NCBI GenBank assembly: GCA_037953745.1
Contig: JBAKBP010010329.1
Span: 1 to 64,000 of the forward strand
Reading direction: 5' to 3'
Length of the DNA stretch: 64,000 nucleotides
Source: Lithodes maja
Taxonomy: Eukaryota; Arthropoda; Malacostraca; Decapoda; Lithodidae
Shown in pieces: positions 32,061 through 42,761 of this stretch. Positions within the stretch are counted from its first letter, which is position 1; every line of letters begins with the position of its first letter. The notes beneath the pieces were generated by a model. It saw nothing but the letters and a program-made list of their open reading frames with translations. It was not told the DNA's origin and did not search any database. The position numbers were made by a program, and so were the translations under genes.

Positions 32061-32345
32061 AAAACTGCCCTACTTATTTGGAACAGGGTATAGAGATCCT
32101 GTAGTAAGAGAAAGCGGCATTATATTTTTGTATTTTATATATTTTAATTTTTTGATTTGGGGGAGGGGGGGGGGGGCGATGAAGTAATGTCTTAGTTATC
32201 AAAGAACAAGGTTTTATTCTATTGCTGATCGTGTAGAATGCATATCTAAAAAACAAACTAAACTTAATATCCTGTACCAGTATCTCCTAAATTAAGGAAC
32301 ATTAATCCTCCATTACATACCCCAATGCACTTGAATAAGCTAATG
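32061..32345. other. AT-rich DNA with a G run at 32160-32177
   Basis: No gene. Confidence 0.45.
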
Positions 32346-32349
32346 AAAG

Positions 32350-32440
32350 CGTATGACCCTCCCGGGATTCGAACTCGGGACACCACGCCCAGAACATAAG
32401 CATCTAAACCATTACACCACCAACACAGTCTTGTATAACA
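32350..32440 (-). ncRNA. tRNA-like sequence
   Basis: The minus strand carries GTGGTGTAATGGTTTAGATG (A-box-like), then CCCGAGTTCGAATCCCGGG (B-box-like) at tRNA spacing. The T stem is irregular and the acceptor does not pair cleanly, so a SINE head or pseudo-tRNA is likelier than a working tRNA. Confidence 0.5.
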
Positions 32441-33738
32441 TGGTTTTGGAGACATTTGAGTGTAAAGAGAGGACAAATTTACCAGTCACACTAAGTTGGC
32501 GGAAGTTGGTCGACCTGTGTTAGTATAGGGTCTCTATACCTCTCCTCATCTGTCGCCATCAACCTCTGGCTCCAGCTACCCCATCAGGAATGTAAACAAA
32601 AAATATCTGCTCGTGCATATTTTTTTTTTTTTTTTTCGATTTGTTCCCGTGAAACGTTCAAGTCCGGATAAACAGAATAAGTTTTAGTCGGATACCAAGA
32701 AAAACAAAATCTTTTCTGATAATTATTTAATACATCAATGCCATCATTAACTTTCTTAATTGTTTTATATTAATAATTATTAATATTTGGATAAAAAATA
32801 TGTATTCTTCGACTTATTCAAATTCCATTGTATCTGTTTTCTCTTTGTTTTCTCCCCTTTGAATAATGATAAGAATATATAATCTGTGCTCAAAGATTCT
32901 ATTGTTTTTCTCCCCTTACATTATTGTATATATTTATTGCAATGTATGCCCTCCAACTCTATCCCAAGTCCTTAAGAAAGAGGATGTGTGTTTTGTTTTC
33001 TTTTCATATTAAATGTCATGAAACCCTCGCATGAATCTCGAGAATAGTTGCTTAGTTTGTCGTGACAAATATAATTGTTTCTTCACATACACCTTCATTG
33101 TAGTGCATAAATATGTTGTCATAACATTAGTTATATTTATTTGTATGTAAAAGTATTAGTGAAATTGTTGTAAATCGTTTAATTTGTTTCTTACAAATGT
33201 ATAAATATCAATTCAAATATTGTCACCCATGTCATAGATGATCTGATTTAAACTAAAGCATTATATATTTGTTATAAAGATGTTACAAAAATAGGACGAA
33301 GGAACAGAGAAAACATATAAAAATCAAAATGGGTATCTGGTGTACTCTTTTATGAAGAGTCTGATGCACTCTGGGAATTTCGCGAGGAATGTGTGCCTTC
33401 GAATTTCAGTTCACATGTCGACCTCCGTGTCGATTTTTCACATTCATGGGAACATTCTTTTCATCGCTAGCATTTTTGCTTGGTTGTTCTACATTTTTCG
33501 ACATAATTATACTCTACTTTCAAGTTTCATGGTTCTAAATTTAATTCTAAAGATTTTCAAATATGTGTTTTATTATTCTTTATCCTATGTTTTAAAACGC
33601 CTTCTGAGCGATGGTCTCATTTTTGTTTCGTATTTGTCTTGTAACTTTTGAATTATGAGGATTTGAGGACTTTTGGGTGGTACGCATATTAATTATAAGT
33701 GTAATCATGTGCGTAAAAATGTCCGGGCATGCCACCTG
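32441..33738. other. Long AT-rich intergenic stretch
   Basis: Only a T run (32621-32636) stands out. The open frame at 33340-33651 (plus) is hydrophobic but shows no family signature. Confidence 0.45.
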
Positions 33739-33865
33739 GATCAACTTAAATATATCTACAAGCCTATATATCTACAAGCCTATATATCTACAAGCCTATA
33801 TATCTACAAGCCTATATATCTACAAGCCTATATATCTACAAGCCTATATATCTACAAGCCTATAT
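33739..33865. repeat. 16-bp tandem repeat
   Basis: About eight nearly exact copies of CCTATATATCTACAAG. Confidence 0.95.
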
Positions 33866-34570
33866 CAGAATGTTGGAGCAAGGGAAGACAGAATAACTGA
33901 CCACCTGCGAGTTTCGTTCTATATAGGCAGTTGGAGCTGTAGACATCGATATTTAACAGAATTACCAGCTAAACTACGGTTGTCCTACATATATGAATAC
34001 ATAAAACCCAATTAAACATACGTTTTAGCCATCAGAAACCTATAATATTATTGCATTTCTCTTTACTATTGATGTTTACGGCTCCAACTTCCTTGTAGCC
34101 TGAAAATCACAAGGGAAGACTAATTGCCGAGCGAGTCGGTGATGAAGCAAGAAAGACAACTGCCAGACAAACTTGTGAGTGAGGAAGTTAAACTTTTTAT
34201 TGGCTGAACGTGGCTTACTTCAAGAGCTGAGAATCGTTAATAAAAAGTGAGCGAGTGTCATCAACTTAAACTTCGCTTTACAGAAATTATTAGAAAAATG
34301 AAGAGGATTTTTTGTATACCGTCGAACTTGAGAAGACTAAAAATGCAATGGAAGATGAAAAGAGGAAGTGATAAAAAACAAGTACTGTATACTAAAAGAA
34401 GTTACATTATAATTTATTTGAATATCAAACAAATACTAAGAAGCTAGAAAAACAATTTATAATGTGGATATTTAATTATTATATATATATTCCGCCCCCC
34501 CCCCCCCCCCCTTGGTTTCGTCCCCACTTGGGTTTACTCGGTCTGGTATGAGTTATTTCGTCCCTACCTA
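33866..34570. other. AT-rich intergenic DNA with poly(C) at 34495-34512
   Basis: Nothing else recognised. Confidence 0.45.
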
Positions 34571-34650
34571 CTTTCAACTCTGGGAGAGGCACTTGTCACA
34601 GGCAGCTCTGCCTTTTGTATCCCTAATCCACATTGAAAATAAAATAGCTT
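34571..34650 (+). mobile_element. LINE-A 3' UTR fragment
   Basis: CTTTCAACTCTGGGAGAGGC, CAGGCAGCTCTGCCTTTTGT and an A-rich end match LINE-A 56557-56630. Diverged. Confidence 0.6.
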
Positions 34651-34819
34651 AATCTTACACACAGTATTGTCTTCCAAAAAGCCTATTCGAAGTATCTACT
34701 CAGCTATGGTGCCATCACTTTCGAATTTCAACACTTATGTTTCACTTAGCTTAGAAAATCATCTCTATCAACATAATGCTATTTTAACATTCACCAAGTC
34801 ACCATGTTTACAATAAGGT

Positions 34820-34890
34820 GTCCTGTAGTGTATTTGTCAGCTGGTTCAGATTACAGCCGAAAGGATCAAGGTTCGGTTCCCGGGCAGGAC
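34820..34890 (+). ncRNA. tRNA-like sequence
   Basis: The ends GTCCTG and CAGGAC pair like an acceptor stem over 71 nt. B-box-like GGTTCGGTTCCCGG is present and the D-arm region is AGCTGGTTCAGATTACAGCC. T-arm pairing is poor, so function is doubtful. Confidence 0.35.
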
Positions 34891-35463
34891 GTGAGTATAT
34901 GGGTAAATTTACTAACACCCGAAATGTTTCCTTACTTTGTAGTAAATAGAATCTTGCAGAAAGTGTACAGTTATGACGTCAATTGTGGTAACCTGTATCA
35001 CATATAATAAGCCCTTGCACCAGGCTGGATAACTTGACCAAGATACCCACAACAGGTTGCAAATGGCAATAATACGGAGATGAGAGCCGCGACCAAGCGC
35101 AGCCTACCATTACTTTACTTTACCATACGTATCTAGCCCTCCTCCCACATCTCCAAATTGACTTTATGTTACGCCTACTTGGGAGCTATAAAAGTCGTTT
35201 ACATCCAACATAAAAGAACGTATCGCTCCCTTGGGATACGTTAGAAATTGGATGGAGCAAATATCTCCAGCACAGATGATACCTAATGTACAACTACGCT
35301 TCAGAGTTCATCGTGCCGGCTTTCAGAACGCAAAGAATAGAGGAAACTGGGTTATAATCACTCAATACTTGAAAAGAAAATTTAGAATGTTCGTGTTTAT
35401 GCATATGTAAATATTGCCTATTCACTAAGACTGGCCAGTGTTTGTAATTATCCATTTCATATA
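34891..35463. other. Intergenic DNA
   Basis: No feature found. Confidence 0.4.
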
Positions 35464-35590
35464 CCCCTTCAGCACGATTTTGCCTTATCTACCTATTATT
35501 CGGGCTAAAATAGACGATTGTACGCAATTTAAGAAGGAACTATGATATTCAGAGTGTCGCTTGAGATCGTATTTACTCCTTTAAGGCTAA
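35464..35590. mobile_element. R3-like left half
   Basis: CCCCTTCAGCACGATTTTGC, then AAAATAGACGATTGTACGCA and TTTAAGAAGGAACTATGAT, in R3 order, without a matching right half. Confidence 0.5.
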
Positions 35591-35646
35591 GAGGTAGATT
35601 ATCATCCACAAAAATTAAATTGCCGAAATGTAACCAGCCAATAATT

Positions 35647-35949
35647 AACCCACTGGACCCCAGCGACGCGCATTATGCGTCGCATATGTATGTAACTACA
35701 CAGTCCCAGCGACACAACTGTTGCGTCCGCCTTAATTACTCGTGTCCTATGGCACCAAGAGGGTTCAAATTTGTATGGGTACTACTTTAGGATCCCACGG
35801 AACAACACCGATGGTTGGCAACCCTCCAAGTCCAGCTGCCTGCATGTGGGCGCGCACGGGACCGATTTTCCAGTATATTGACTACCCATCACCCAATGTT
35901 AATTGTAACTTTCCCCCGCCCCCCAGGACCCCCAAATTACCTAGCTGAG

Positions 35950-35993
<44 letters not shown>

Positions 35994-36016
35994 ATCACTT
36001 GGGGTCCAGTGGGTTA
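35647..36016. mobile_element. piggyBac-like MITE with 16-bp inverted ends
   Basis: Left end AACCCACTGGACCCCA and right end TGGGGTCCAGTGGGTT are perfect inverted repeats. TTAA overlaps the left end and TTAT the right. Just inside the left end is the perfect hairpin GCGACGC-GCATTAT-GCGTCGC (35662-35682). About 370 bp, with a poly(T) run at 35951-35987. CCC/GGG termini beside TTAA fit piggyBac-type elements; no transposase. Confidence 0.75.
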
Positions 36017-36640
36017 TATTTAAATCATCATGCTAAAGTGGTTAACAATATATATGCTAGGTAAAGGTAAGGAATCTAATTTGCCACACAGATATGATCG
36101 CCGCGACAAATGCGACAAATGCGGACAATACTGTTGCCAGCCCACTTGAGCTTCTATTTGCCGATTAAATATAGTTGTGAGTTGCTGCTGGTCCTCGGTC
36201 GCGTGCAGACGTCCGGGTGACCGGTGCAATCTATGGTGTTATTTGGGAAAACTTTAGTCGGTTCCGTTGTTCATCTACTTTCGTCGGTGGTTCTGCGGCT
36301 TCTACCCCCGGCTTCATCTCCTTCATCCATGTTGCTCAGTCATCCTCTGATCATCCATCTGTGTCGGCTTCTTTACCCTGCGCCATCTTTCTTCCTTTCC
36401 GGTTGGTGGGGTCCAGCGCCTCCCTCGACCTGTGACCCATGGGTTGCCCTCTGGAGGGACGCGGCACCCATGGTGGTCAGCTCTGGACCCAGCACAATCT
36501 GGCTTACTTCGGGGTTCTTTCGTTCTTTCGTAGGCCCCACCTTCCCCGTCGGTGTCATTCTTGAAGTTAACATTATATAGTCTGGAGTTGTTAAACTCAG
36601 CATGTAGAAACATTTTGACTCCAACATACCTTGGATTTCG
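36017..36640. other. GC-richer segment of unknown nature
   Basis: 36200-36560 is clearly more GC-rich than its surroundings and open on both strands (plus 36224-36580, 118 codons; minus 36323-36613, 96 codons; minus 36020-36229). No domain is recognised. It could be a fragment of an unidentified element or a captured exon. Confidence 0.3.
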
Positions 36641-37484
36641 CTCTATCGTTCATTTAATTTGAAGGGACACTCACTACAAGCATCTTTCCCTTCTGTAACC
36701 TATATACTAATTTGGTGTGTATTATAGAACAATTAGCTGCAACGACTCATAAGCCTTATGAAAATATAAACGTCTTGGTTGAAAGGGACAAAAAAGCATA
36801 GTTGAAAAAAGTGCAAATTAATATGCGGGGAATAATGATCTTTGACCAAAAAGTTGTGGGTCTTAATATGTTAGGCAAATTTCTTTTCGCAGGGTAATAA
36901 AGCGGGGAAAAAGTTGAGGACGAATACATATTGCTACAAACTTGTCGCGGTATACAGCAGCTTTAGGCATAATGTTGAGGTAGATATTTTTGTTCGTGAA
37001 ACTTGTACGCAAAACTTACCAAAGGGCGAGTTATTTGGCGTTTTAACAGTTTCAGTGCATTAACTTCAAGTTCATTCTATTTTAGATAATATTAGATAAT
37101 TTCCTTAGCTTAAGTAGGATCTTCAGGAATCAGATTGCCAGTCACTCCAACACTCCAAGTCCACTGTGATTTATATATAGGACTAATGACATGATAACTA
37201 TATATATACTGTATATTCAGTATATATATATATGAATGGCAAACATTTTTACATAAGAGACGAATAGGCAAAAATAGAAGTTAGAAGAGGAGAGGACAGG
37301 ATAGGGAGACACAGATAGATAAACAGAGATAGATAGGGCCACAGACAGACAGACATAGTGACACATACAAATAGAAGGTCCGTCGCCAGCACACAAATAA
37401 TAACACTAGACAACCGTGCATACTCTCTCTATTATCATGGACAAGAGAATTAAGGCATTACAAGTGTCCGTATATTATACTCTT
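36641..37484. other. AT-rich intergenic DNA
   Basis: Short TA and GATAGA/GACAGACA tracts near 37180-37360. No gene. Confidence 0.45.
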
Positions 37485-37852
37485 TTAAGGGGATGGCCGT
37501 ATTTATTTGCTCATTTAGGTATATTTTTATATGTTGTTAGTTTCCTAACTAGACCACCATCAAGCTTAAAAGAATCACCCCAAGACCCTCCTTCTAGATA
37601 AATTTGTACATTTTTCGATAGCAAAATGTCCCGGCCGAAGGCTAGTTCCTCTTAAATTGCAGGCTAGCTAGCGCTCGCAAGGAAAAAAATCGACACCTAA
37701 ATGACTCGAAAAGTCTTAATATTGACAAATAAATTGGGTGAAAGGTGTTAAAATCGTCAAACTATTGGGCCGAACGTCATAAAATCTTAAAACTAATGTG
37801 GCTAAACATGAGGAAGAAGGGGGACCAGAAAAAACGAACCATCTCCCCTGAA
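37485..37852 (-). mobile_element. R1 element, copy f
   Basis: TTAA at 37485-37488; the right end CTCCCCTGAA is a mutated TTAA. Contains TTTTTCGATAGCAAAATGTC, GGCCGAAGGCTAG and GGCTAGCTAGCGCTCGC, all slightly decayed. Confidence 0.7.
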
Positions 37853-37897
37853 TGGCATATTGCTGATAAGGAAATTCATTTTATACCAGTTAGAAAG

Positions 37898-38170
37898 GTA
37901 AATCACCATTAATACACCCAAAACGATTATATGCCATTTTCTCGCCCCATTTCTACTCTTGATTTCTACAATGTCGAAATTAAGGTATATCGCCATCAGT
38001 ATAATCAACGAGTGTATATTTTTTTTTCTCGACCTATTTCAACCATTGATTTTTGTATATATTGTAGAAACGTAAATCACTATCAACATAAGCGCTGTGC
38101 CTTTATACATATTTTCCTCGACTTTTGTTCTACCCTTGATTTATTTGTGTACACTGTAGCAAGGTAAATC
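37898..38170. repeat. Tandem repeat, unit 87-92 bp
   Basis: Three-plus units starting GTAAATCACCATTAATAC, GTATATCGCCATCAGTATAA, GTAAATCACTATCAACATAA and GTAAATCACTATCGATATAC. Each contains TTCTCG(C/A)CC and TTGATTT; substantially diverged. Confidence 0.65.
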
Positions 38171-38222
38171 ACTATCGATATACCCAATTAGTAGATTAAC
38201 ATTTGTTCTCAATGAGTATACA

Positions 38223-38226
<4 letters not shown>

Positions 38227-38262
<36 letters not shown>
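38227..38262. repeat. (TA)n microsatellite
   Basis: About 17 TA units, abutting the 3' end of the Penelope-like fragment. Confidence 0.9.
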
Positions 38263-38264
<2 letters not shown>

Positions 38265-38265
<1 letters not shown>

Positions 38266-38730
38266 GCAAGCAACACCTAGGTAAACACGAACATCTTTAT
38301 TCTGGTATCGGTAACGTTTCGACATTAACATATGTCATCATCAGACCTAAAGCAATAAAAAATAAATGTATTAATACATTATGTTGACATTTAAAGAAAA
38401 TATATTTTTAATAATGATTTAGAAAAACATAAAAAGTTAGAAATCGCGAAAAAAGAGATAGAAACAAACACAAGCAACAGAAACAGCTAAACCATATGTG
38501 AACTACGTGTAGATATTGTAGGCTAAACTGTACACAATACCTTAGAAACATAATAGGTTGGAGGAGAATTCGTGGGTGCCCAAGGTGGGCTTAAGATGGT
38601 GAGTGAGGAGGGACTCTGCTATTAACCGGGTAGTGTCACCAGAACAACTGAAAATTACTGAAAAATCTGTTTTGTTAATGGAATGGCCTAAAGGTTCACA
38701 ATGTTTCCCCCGAGGAGAATCTATTGCCAC
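38265..38730 (-). mobile_element. Penelope-like element, 3' fragment
   Basis: The minus strand encodes a C-terminal peptide (38542-38730) that resembles the end of Penelope-like proteins after the GIY-YIG endonuclease: PRGKHCEPLGHS, then TTRLIAESLLTHHLKPTL. About 200 bp further on lies a hammerhead-like motif (38300-38360), as found in the terminal repeats of these elements. The upstream end runs into (TA)n at 38739. The RT portion is missing. Call rests on sequence resemblance recalled from the family. Confidence 0.6.
38300..38360 (-). ncRNA. Hammerhead-ribozyme-like motif
   Basis: The minus strand reads CTGATGATGACATATGTTAA then TGTCGAAACGTTACC. This is the CUGANGA box, a stem II (GACA with TGTC) and a GAAAC box in the right order. 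GGT before the first box can pair with ACC after the second, as a stem I seed. Stem III is not convincing by eye; Penelope-like elements are known to carry minimal hammerheads. Confidence 0.5.
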
Positions 38731-38738
38731 TACTATAT

Positions 38739-38756
38739 ATACAGTATATATATATA

Positions 38757-38822
<66 letters not shown>

Positions 38823-39050
38823 CCGGTATATATATATATATATATATATACTTTTTTCACACCCTTTTTCCACCTATGATATTTTTTTCCAGATAGGTAG
38901 AGAGACAGGTATATATTTTTTTTTCACACGTTTTTTCAACCTATAACATTTTCCCAGAAAGACAGAGAGACAGTTATATGTATATCTTCTTCACACGCTT
39001 TTTCAACCTATGATATTTTTGTCAAGATAGGCAGAGAGACAGGAATAGCG
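38739..39050. repeat. (TA)n tract, then about 66-bp tandem repeat
   Basis: TA-rich to about 38850, then three units beginning TTCACAC (about 38856, 38923, 38990), each with TTTTTC(A/C)ACCTAT and GACAGAGAGACAG-like endings. Confidence 0.75.
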
Positions 39051-39094
39051 ACAGAGACAAATAGAAGGTCCAGCACCGGCACACAGATAAAAAC

Positions 39095-39165
39095 ACTAGA
39101 GAGAGAGAGGGGGGGAGGGGGGGGGGAGGGGGGGGGGGAAGAGAGAGAGAGAGAGAGAGCGATAT
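39095..39165. repeat. G-rich low-complexity tract
   Basis: GAGAGAGGGGGGGAGGGG followed by G runs and (GA)n. Several G runs could form a quadruplex. Confidence 0.85.
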
Positions 39166-39251
39166 GGGAGCAGGGTAGGATTTATGGGAGCGAGGGTGGC
39201 CGACCGGTAGCTATGGAACCTTTCTAAAAGAAATGTTAGTTTTCACCCTAA

Positions 39252-39521
39252 AGTAATAATAATTATAATAATAATAATAATAATAATAATAATCGTCTGG
39301 TTACATATATTGCGCCCGTATCTCCTCCTCCTTCGAGGATTCACAAGCGCTTGCACTGTTTTAATCAACCGGACACCATTACCCATCCCCCTTGCTCATG
39401 GGGAGACGGTAACCACCGGCTATATCCCAGAACAACTTTTCAATCTGAGTGGGGATTGAACGCGAGACTGCTGGGATGCTAAGCAGAGACGCTATCGACT
39501 GAGCCAGCCGGATGGCTGGCC
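39252..39521 (-). mobile_element. tRNA-derived SINE, apparently full length
   Basis: On the minus strand: tRNA-like head GGCTGGCTCAGTCGATAGCG (A box), B-box-like GCGTTCAATCC, a body shared with 9254-9445, and a tail ending TGTAACCAGACG(ATT)n. About 270 bp. The A and B boxes would be an internal RNA polymerase III promoter. The simple (ATT)n tail suggests dependence on a LINE that primes on that tail. Confidence 0.8.
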
Positions 39522-39618
39522 AGAATATAAATAAATAAATATATACAAATCAAAAACAAATATATAATTAAATAAAAATACATAAGAAAAAACGCTGCCC
39601 CCCTCCTCCACCAAGCTA

Positions 39619-40018
39619 AATATATACCTGTATACTGTATATAAATATATACCTGTATACTGTATATAAATATATACCTGTATACTGTATATAAATATAT
39701 ACCTGTATAGTGTATATAAATATATACCTGTATACTGTATATAAATATATACCTGTATACTGTATATAAATATATACCTGTATACTGTATATAAATATAT
39801 ACCTGTATACTGTATATAAATATATACCTGTATACTGTATATAAATATATACCTGTATACTGTATATAAATATATACCTGTATAGTGTATATAAATATAT
39901 ACCTGTATACTGTATATAAATATATACCTGTATACTGTATATAAATATATACCTGTATACTGTATATAAATATATACCTGTATACTGTATATAAATATAT
40001 ACCTGTATACTGTATATT
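39619..40018. repeat. 25-bp minisatellite, about 16 units
   Basis: Unit AAATATATACCTGTATACTG + TATAT, almost invariant (two units have TAGTG). Tyr/Ile-rich frames on the minus strand are artefacts. Confidence 0.95.
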
Positions 40019-40046
40019 TTCAATAGCAACTTGTGCTGGCCCAAGG

Positions 40047-40145
40047 CTTGCAGGCTCGCTATTGCTCGCCCAGAAATAATCGACACCTGAATAAGGTGAA
40101 GCGTCTTATAATCCCTAAAGTCCTAAACTAATGATGCGAAACATG
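40047..40145 (-). mobile_element. R1-subfamily fragment
   Basis: GCAGGCTCGCTATTGCTCGC, AATCGACACCTGAATAAGGT and GCGTCTTATAATCCCTAAAG match 3440-3727. Confidence 0.6.
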
Positions 40146-40172
40146 TAATAAACTGTATGGTTCTTCCACTAC

Positions 40173-40275
40173 TTACTGAAAGGACATATACACACACTAT
40201 AGACTATTACTGAAAGGACATATACACACACTATAGACTATTACTGAAAGGACATATACACACACTATAGACTAT
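40173..40275. repeat. Three tandem copies of a 34-bp unit
   Basis: TTACTGAAAGGACATATACA + CACACTATAGACTA, nearly exact. Confidence 0.95.
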
Positions 40276-40303
40276 TTCTCCCAGCTGATGGTAAACTAAA
40301 CCC

Positions 40304-40609
40304 TTAAGGGGAGATCTCCACTCGAGCGATTTTTTTCTTGACCCCTTTCTCCCTCATGTTTAGCCCCATTGCTTTTGATATTATAAAACGTTTGCCCCAT
40401 TAGTTTAGCGATATTAAGACCTTTCGTGCAATTCAGGTGTCTATTTTATCCTGGCGAGCGATAGCGAGCCTGTAATTTAAGAGGAAGCGGCCTTCGGCCG
40501 GGACATTTTTCAACCGAAAAATGTACAAATTTATCTTGAAAGGGACTCAAGCGGGTGTAATTTTAAGCTTGATGGAGGTCTAGGGAACAAACTAAATACC
40601 TTCCCTTAA
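40304..40609 (+). mobile_element. R1 element, copy d
   Basis: TTAA at 40304-40307 and 40606-40609. Close to copies b and c but with a 20-bp deletion after TAGTTTAGCGATATTAAGAC. The GC hairpin has one change (GAAGCGGCCTTCGGCCGG). Confidence 0.85.
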
Positions 40610-40740
40610 CAGCGATTTTCCCGATACATATTGGAAAAATAGGAAACTATCTATCTGTCTACGTCATATGAATGCCAAGTTTTCATAATTCACAACCAAT
40701 TTCGCTACAAGATCTTCGCTGTAAGTATGCGAACAATCAG

Positions 40741-40883
40741 GACCTCTAACTTCTGTAACTAAAAAACGACTAGAGTAACCGAACTAAAATGTCTACCATT
40801 TGGGAAGAGTCAGTCAAAGAATAGATGTGGAACTGTACAGCCAATTTGCTCTAGCCCTTTTTGAGTTACAGCGGATAGAGGTC
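40741..40883. mobile_element. R5-like palindromic element, copy b
   Basis: GACCTCTAACTTCTGTAACT at the left pairs with GAGTTACAGCGGATAGAGGT at the right. The interior TCTACCATTTGGGAAGAGTC is an inverted relative of the R5a and R6 interiors. Confidence 0.5.
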
Positions 40884-40965
40884 ATGATTTTTCGCCTACT
40901 TTCAGCGAATAGACTAGCTATAGACTTTAGATAGTAGAGTTGTGGTCCAATATTTTAGTTTCTTG

Positions 40966-41122
40966 TTATCCCTCTGAGTACCAGCAACGTGTGTTATATT
41001 TTGTTCTAACTAGATTTAGACGGTAGTTTGAACTTAGGAAGGATCTGTGGTAGTTAAGAGGGTTGGCTGAGATAGTTTGAAGCCTTATAAATTGCTAGAG
41101 GTCCTCCTTAAGCTGAGTTATG
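40966..41122. mobile_element. R3 element, truncated copy
   Basis: TTATCCCTCTGAGTACCAGC at the left and GGTCCTCCTTAAGCTGAGTT at the right as in R3c, then broken. Confidence 0.55.
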
Positions 41123-41214
41123 AAGATGGGATCATGGCAATTTACCCTCAGCTGGAATACAACGGACTATAGGTGGTGTAAGAGAGGGGTAGGGGAGGAT
41201 GGGTAGAATTTATG

Positions 41215-41607
41215 TTAGGGGGGGGGGGGTCACCTGCTTTTTGTTTTATCTTTTTCTCCTTTTCTCTCTTTCTTTGGCTTGTAATCATTCGGCCCCATTC
41301 AGCCAACTCTGTTAAGGCGTTTATCCCCATCCAGGTGTCGATTTCTTCTTGGCAAGCGATAGCGAGCCAGCATTGTATGGAGAAATCCGGCTTCGCCGGA
41401 GACATGTTTCTATAGAAAAATGTACAAATTTAGCTTCCTGTCAAAACAAAAATATATATATATGCTGGCTTGCTACCGCTCGCCAGGAAAATATTGACAC
41501 CTGGATGGGGGTAAACGTCTTCAAACAGTAGGCTGAATGGGGCCAAATTGATACAAGCCAAACAGAGAAGGAGAGAAAGATAAAAAAAGCGAGGTGGGCC
41601 CCCTTAA
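41215..41607. mobile_element. R2 foldback element, copy e
   Basis: Starts TTAGGGGGGG (mutated TTAA) and ends GGTGGGCCCCCTTAA (TTAA 41604-41607). Hairpin CCGGC-TTC-GCCGG and TTTCTATAGAAAAATG present; a small TA tract lies at the fold. Confidence 0.8.
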
Positions 41608-41732
41608 AGGGGGAGGGAGGCACCGGTGCTAGTTACAGCCTTCGTCGACGAAATCATATAATTAGTTTTGACATACCTCCATTATGCTTACCTCCATGAA
41701 TTAACCATAGAGTATATCTTATCCCATTTATT

Positions 41733-41960
41733 ACTATAGTCCGTTCATTCTAGGGTGGGCAGAAATCGTAACTTCTAATCTCTAACTCACAAAGAAGCCG
41801 TTCTCACCGTTAGAGCAAATGAGTTGTCAATGTCCACACCTATTCCCTGACCAAGTCTTCCTATTTGGTAGAAAAAATAGCTATGTTACTCTAGTCCTTT
41901 TTGAGTTACAGAGGTTAGAGGTTACGATTTCTGCCCAACCTAGGATGACCAGCCTATAGT
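41733..41960. mobile_element. R5 foldback element, copy a
   Basis: ACTATAGTCCGTTCATTCTA, GGGCAGAAATCGTAACTTCT and AATCTCTAACTCACAAAG at the left are inverted at the right as CTTTTTGAGTTACAGAGGTT, ACGATTTCTGCCC and GGCTATAGT-like ends. Arms about 60 nt, length about 228 bp. Confidence 0.65.
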
Positions 41961-42399
41961 TGAATCCGTAAATACTTCTACCTTGACTGACTCAGATAAC
42001 ACGATTATTTTCTATTGTAGTCAAGTGTATAATCAACTGTAGCTTATAATATTTCGACTGGAGAGAAATTCGTTCCTTACCAGGTGATTTTTCAGTACTA
42101 AATATAAGTACTAAGTATAAGATTAAAATAATATAATATGAAAATACTATGGCTCTGCATAATATTGATGGCAAGCTTGTCTAATTATCAAAATATTTCG
42201 CTAAAAATTCATCGTATTAGCTGAATATACAAACTAGGATACACCATCAGCTGAAACACACCGAACTAAAGATTATCCATTGTGTTACCTTAATAGATAG
42301 AGGATAGATATAGGAAGCTGTTGGAATGGCTTTGTTGTGTGTGTTAATAATCTGTATACGTCGTCGAGGTGTCCCTCGACTGGGTGCGAGTATGATAGA
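41961..42399. other. AT-rich intergenic DNA
   Basis: TACACCATCAGCTGAAAC at about 42240 resembles an R4 end. No gene. Confidence 0.4.
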
Positions 42400-42404
42400 C
42401 ATGC

Positions 42405-42512
42405 TAGGACGTACTACCACACCCACTAAATGTCCGCCATGGCTGGGATCGAACCCAGGTCAAGCAGATTCACACGTGAGCGTGCTCTCCACTCGACCGC
42501 CGCGGCTCTGTT
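42405..42512 (-). ncRNA. tRNA-like sequence
   Basis: The minus strand has GCCGCGG ... CCATGGC as a mostly paired acceptor (one clear mismatch), A-box-like GGTCGAGTGGAGAGCACGC and B-box-like CTGGGTTCGATCCCAG. The T loop is one base short. Pseudo-tRNA or SINE head; not scored as a functional tRNA. Confidence 0.45.
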
Positions 42513-42761
42513 TGTCATTAATACATGTGTAGGACTGGGGAAGCCCGCCAGGTAAAACACCAGATAAGACAGCAGCATTTATACAGTTAACTTTATTGTG
42601 GTTTATGTAACCGTCTGAAATATGAATACAGCACTGGAGCTGAGGAAGAAAAGGGCACGAGGTATGCAGCATGGCATATAACAAAACAAAGACCAGAGTC
42701 TCCCTATAGAGATATCCACCCATCCCCTCTAACGCCCACCTCACCTGCTGGCTTTATTTAT
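42513..42761. other. Intergenic DNA
   Basis: No feature recognised. Confidence 0.4.

Noticed and set aside
30217..32061. Several overlapping minus-strand proteins of 70-230 residues
   Set aside because: All are translations of the 51-bp minisatellite in different frames; frame changes with unit-length variants and no coding flank exists.
32350..32440. Functional tRNA gene
   Set aside because: A and B boxes are present but the acceptor and T stem are irregular; SINE head or pseudo-tRNA preferred. The same applies to 13708, 34820 and 42405.
36224..36580. 118-codon hydrophobic protein
   Set aside because: No domain and equally open on the opposite strand; reported only as a compositional oddity.
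39616..40086. 156-codon Tyr/Ile-rich protein
   Set aside because: Translation of the 25-bp minisatellite.
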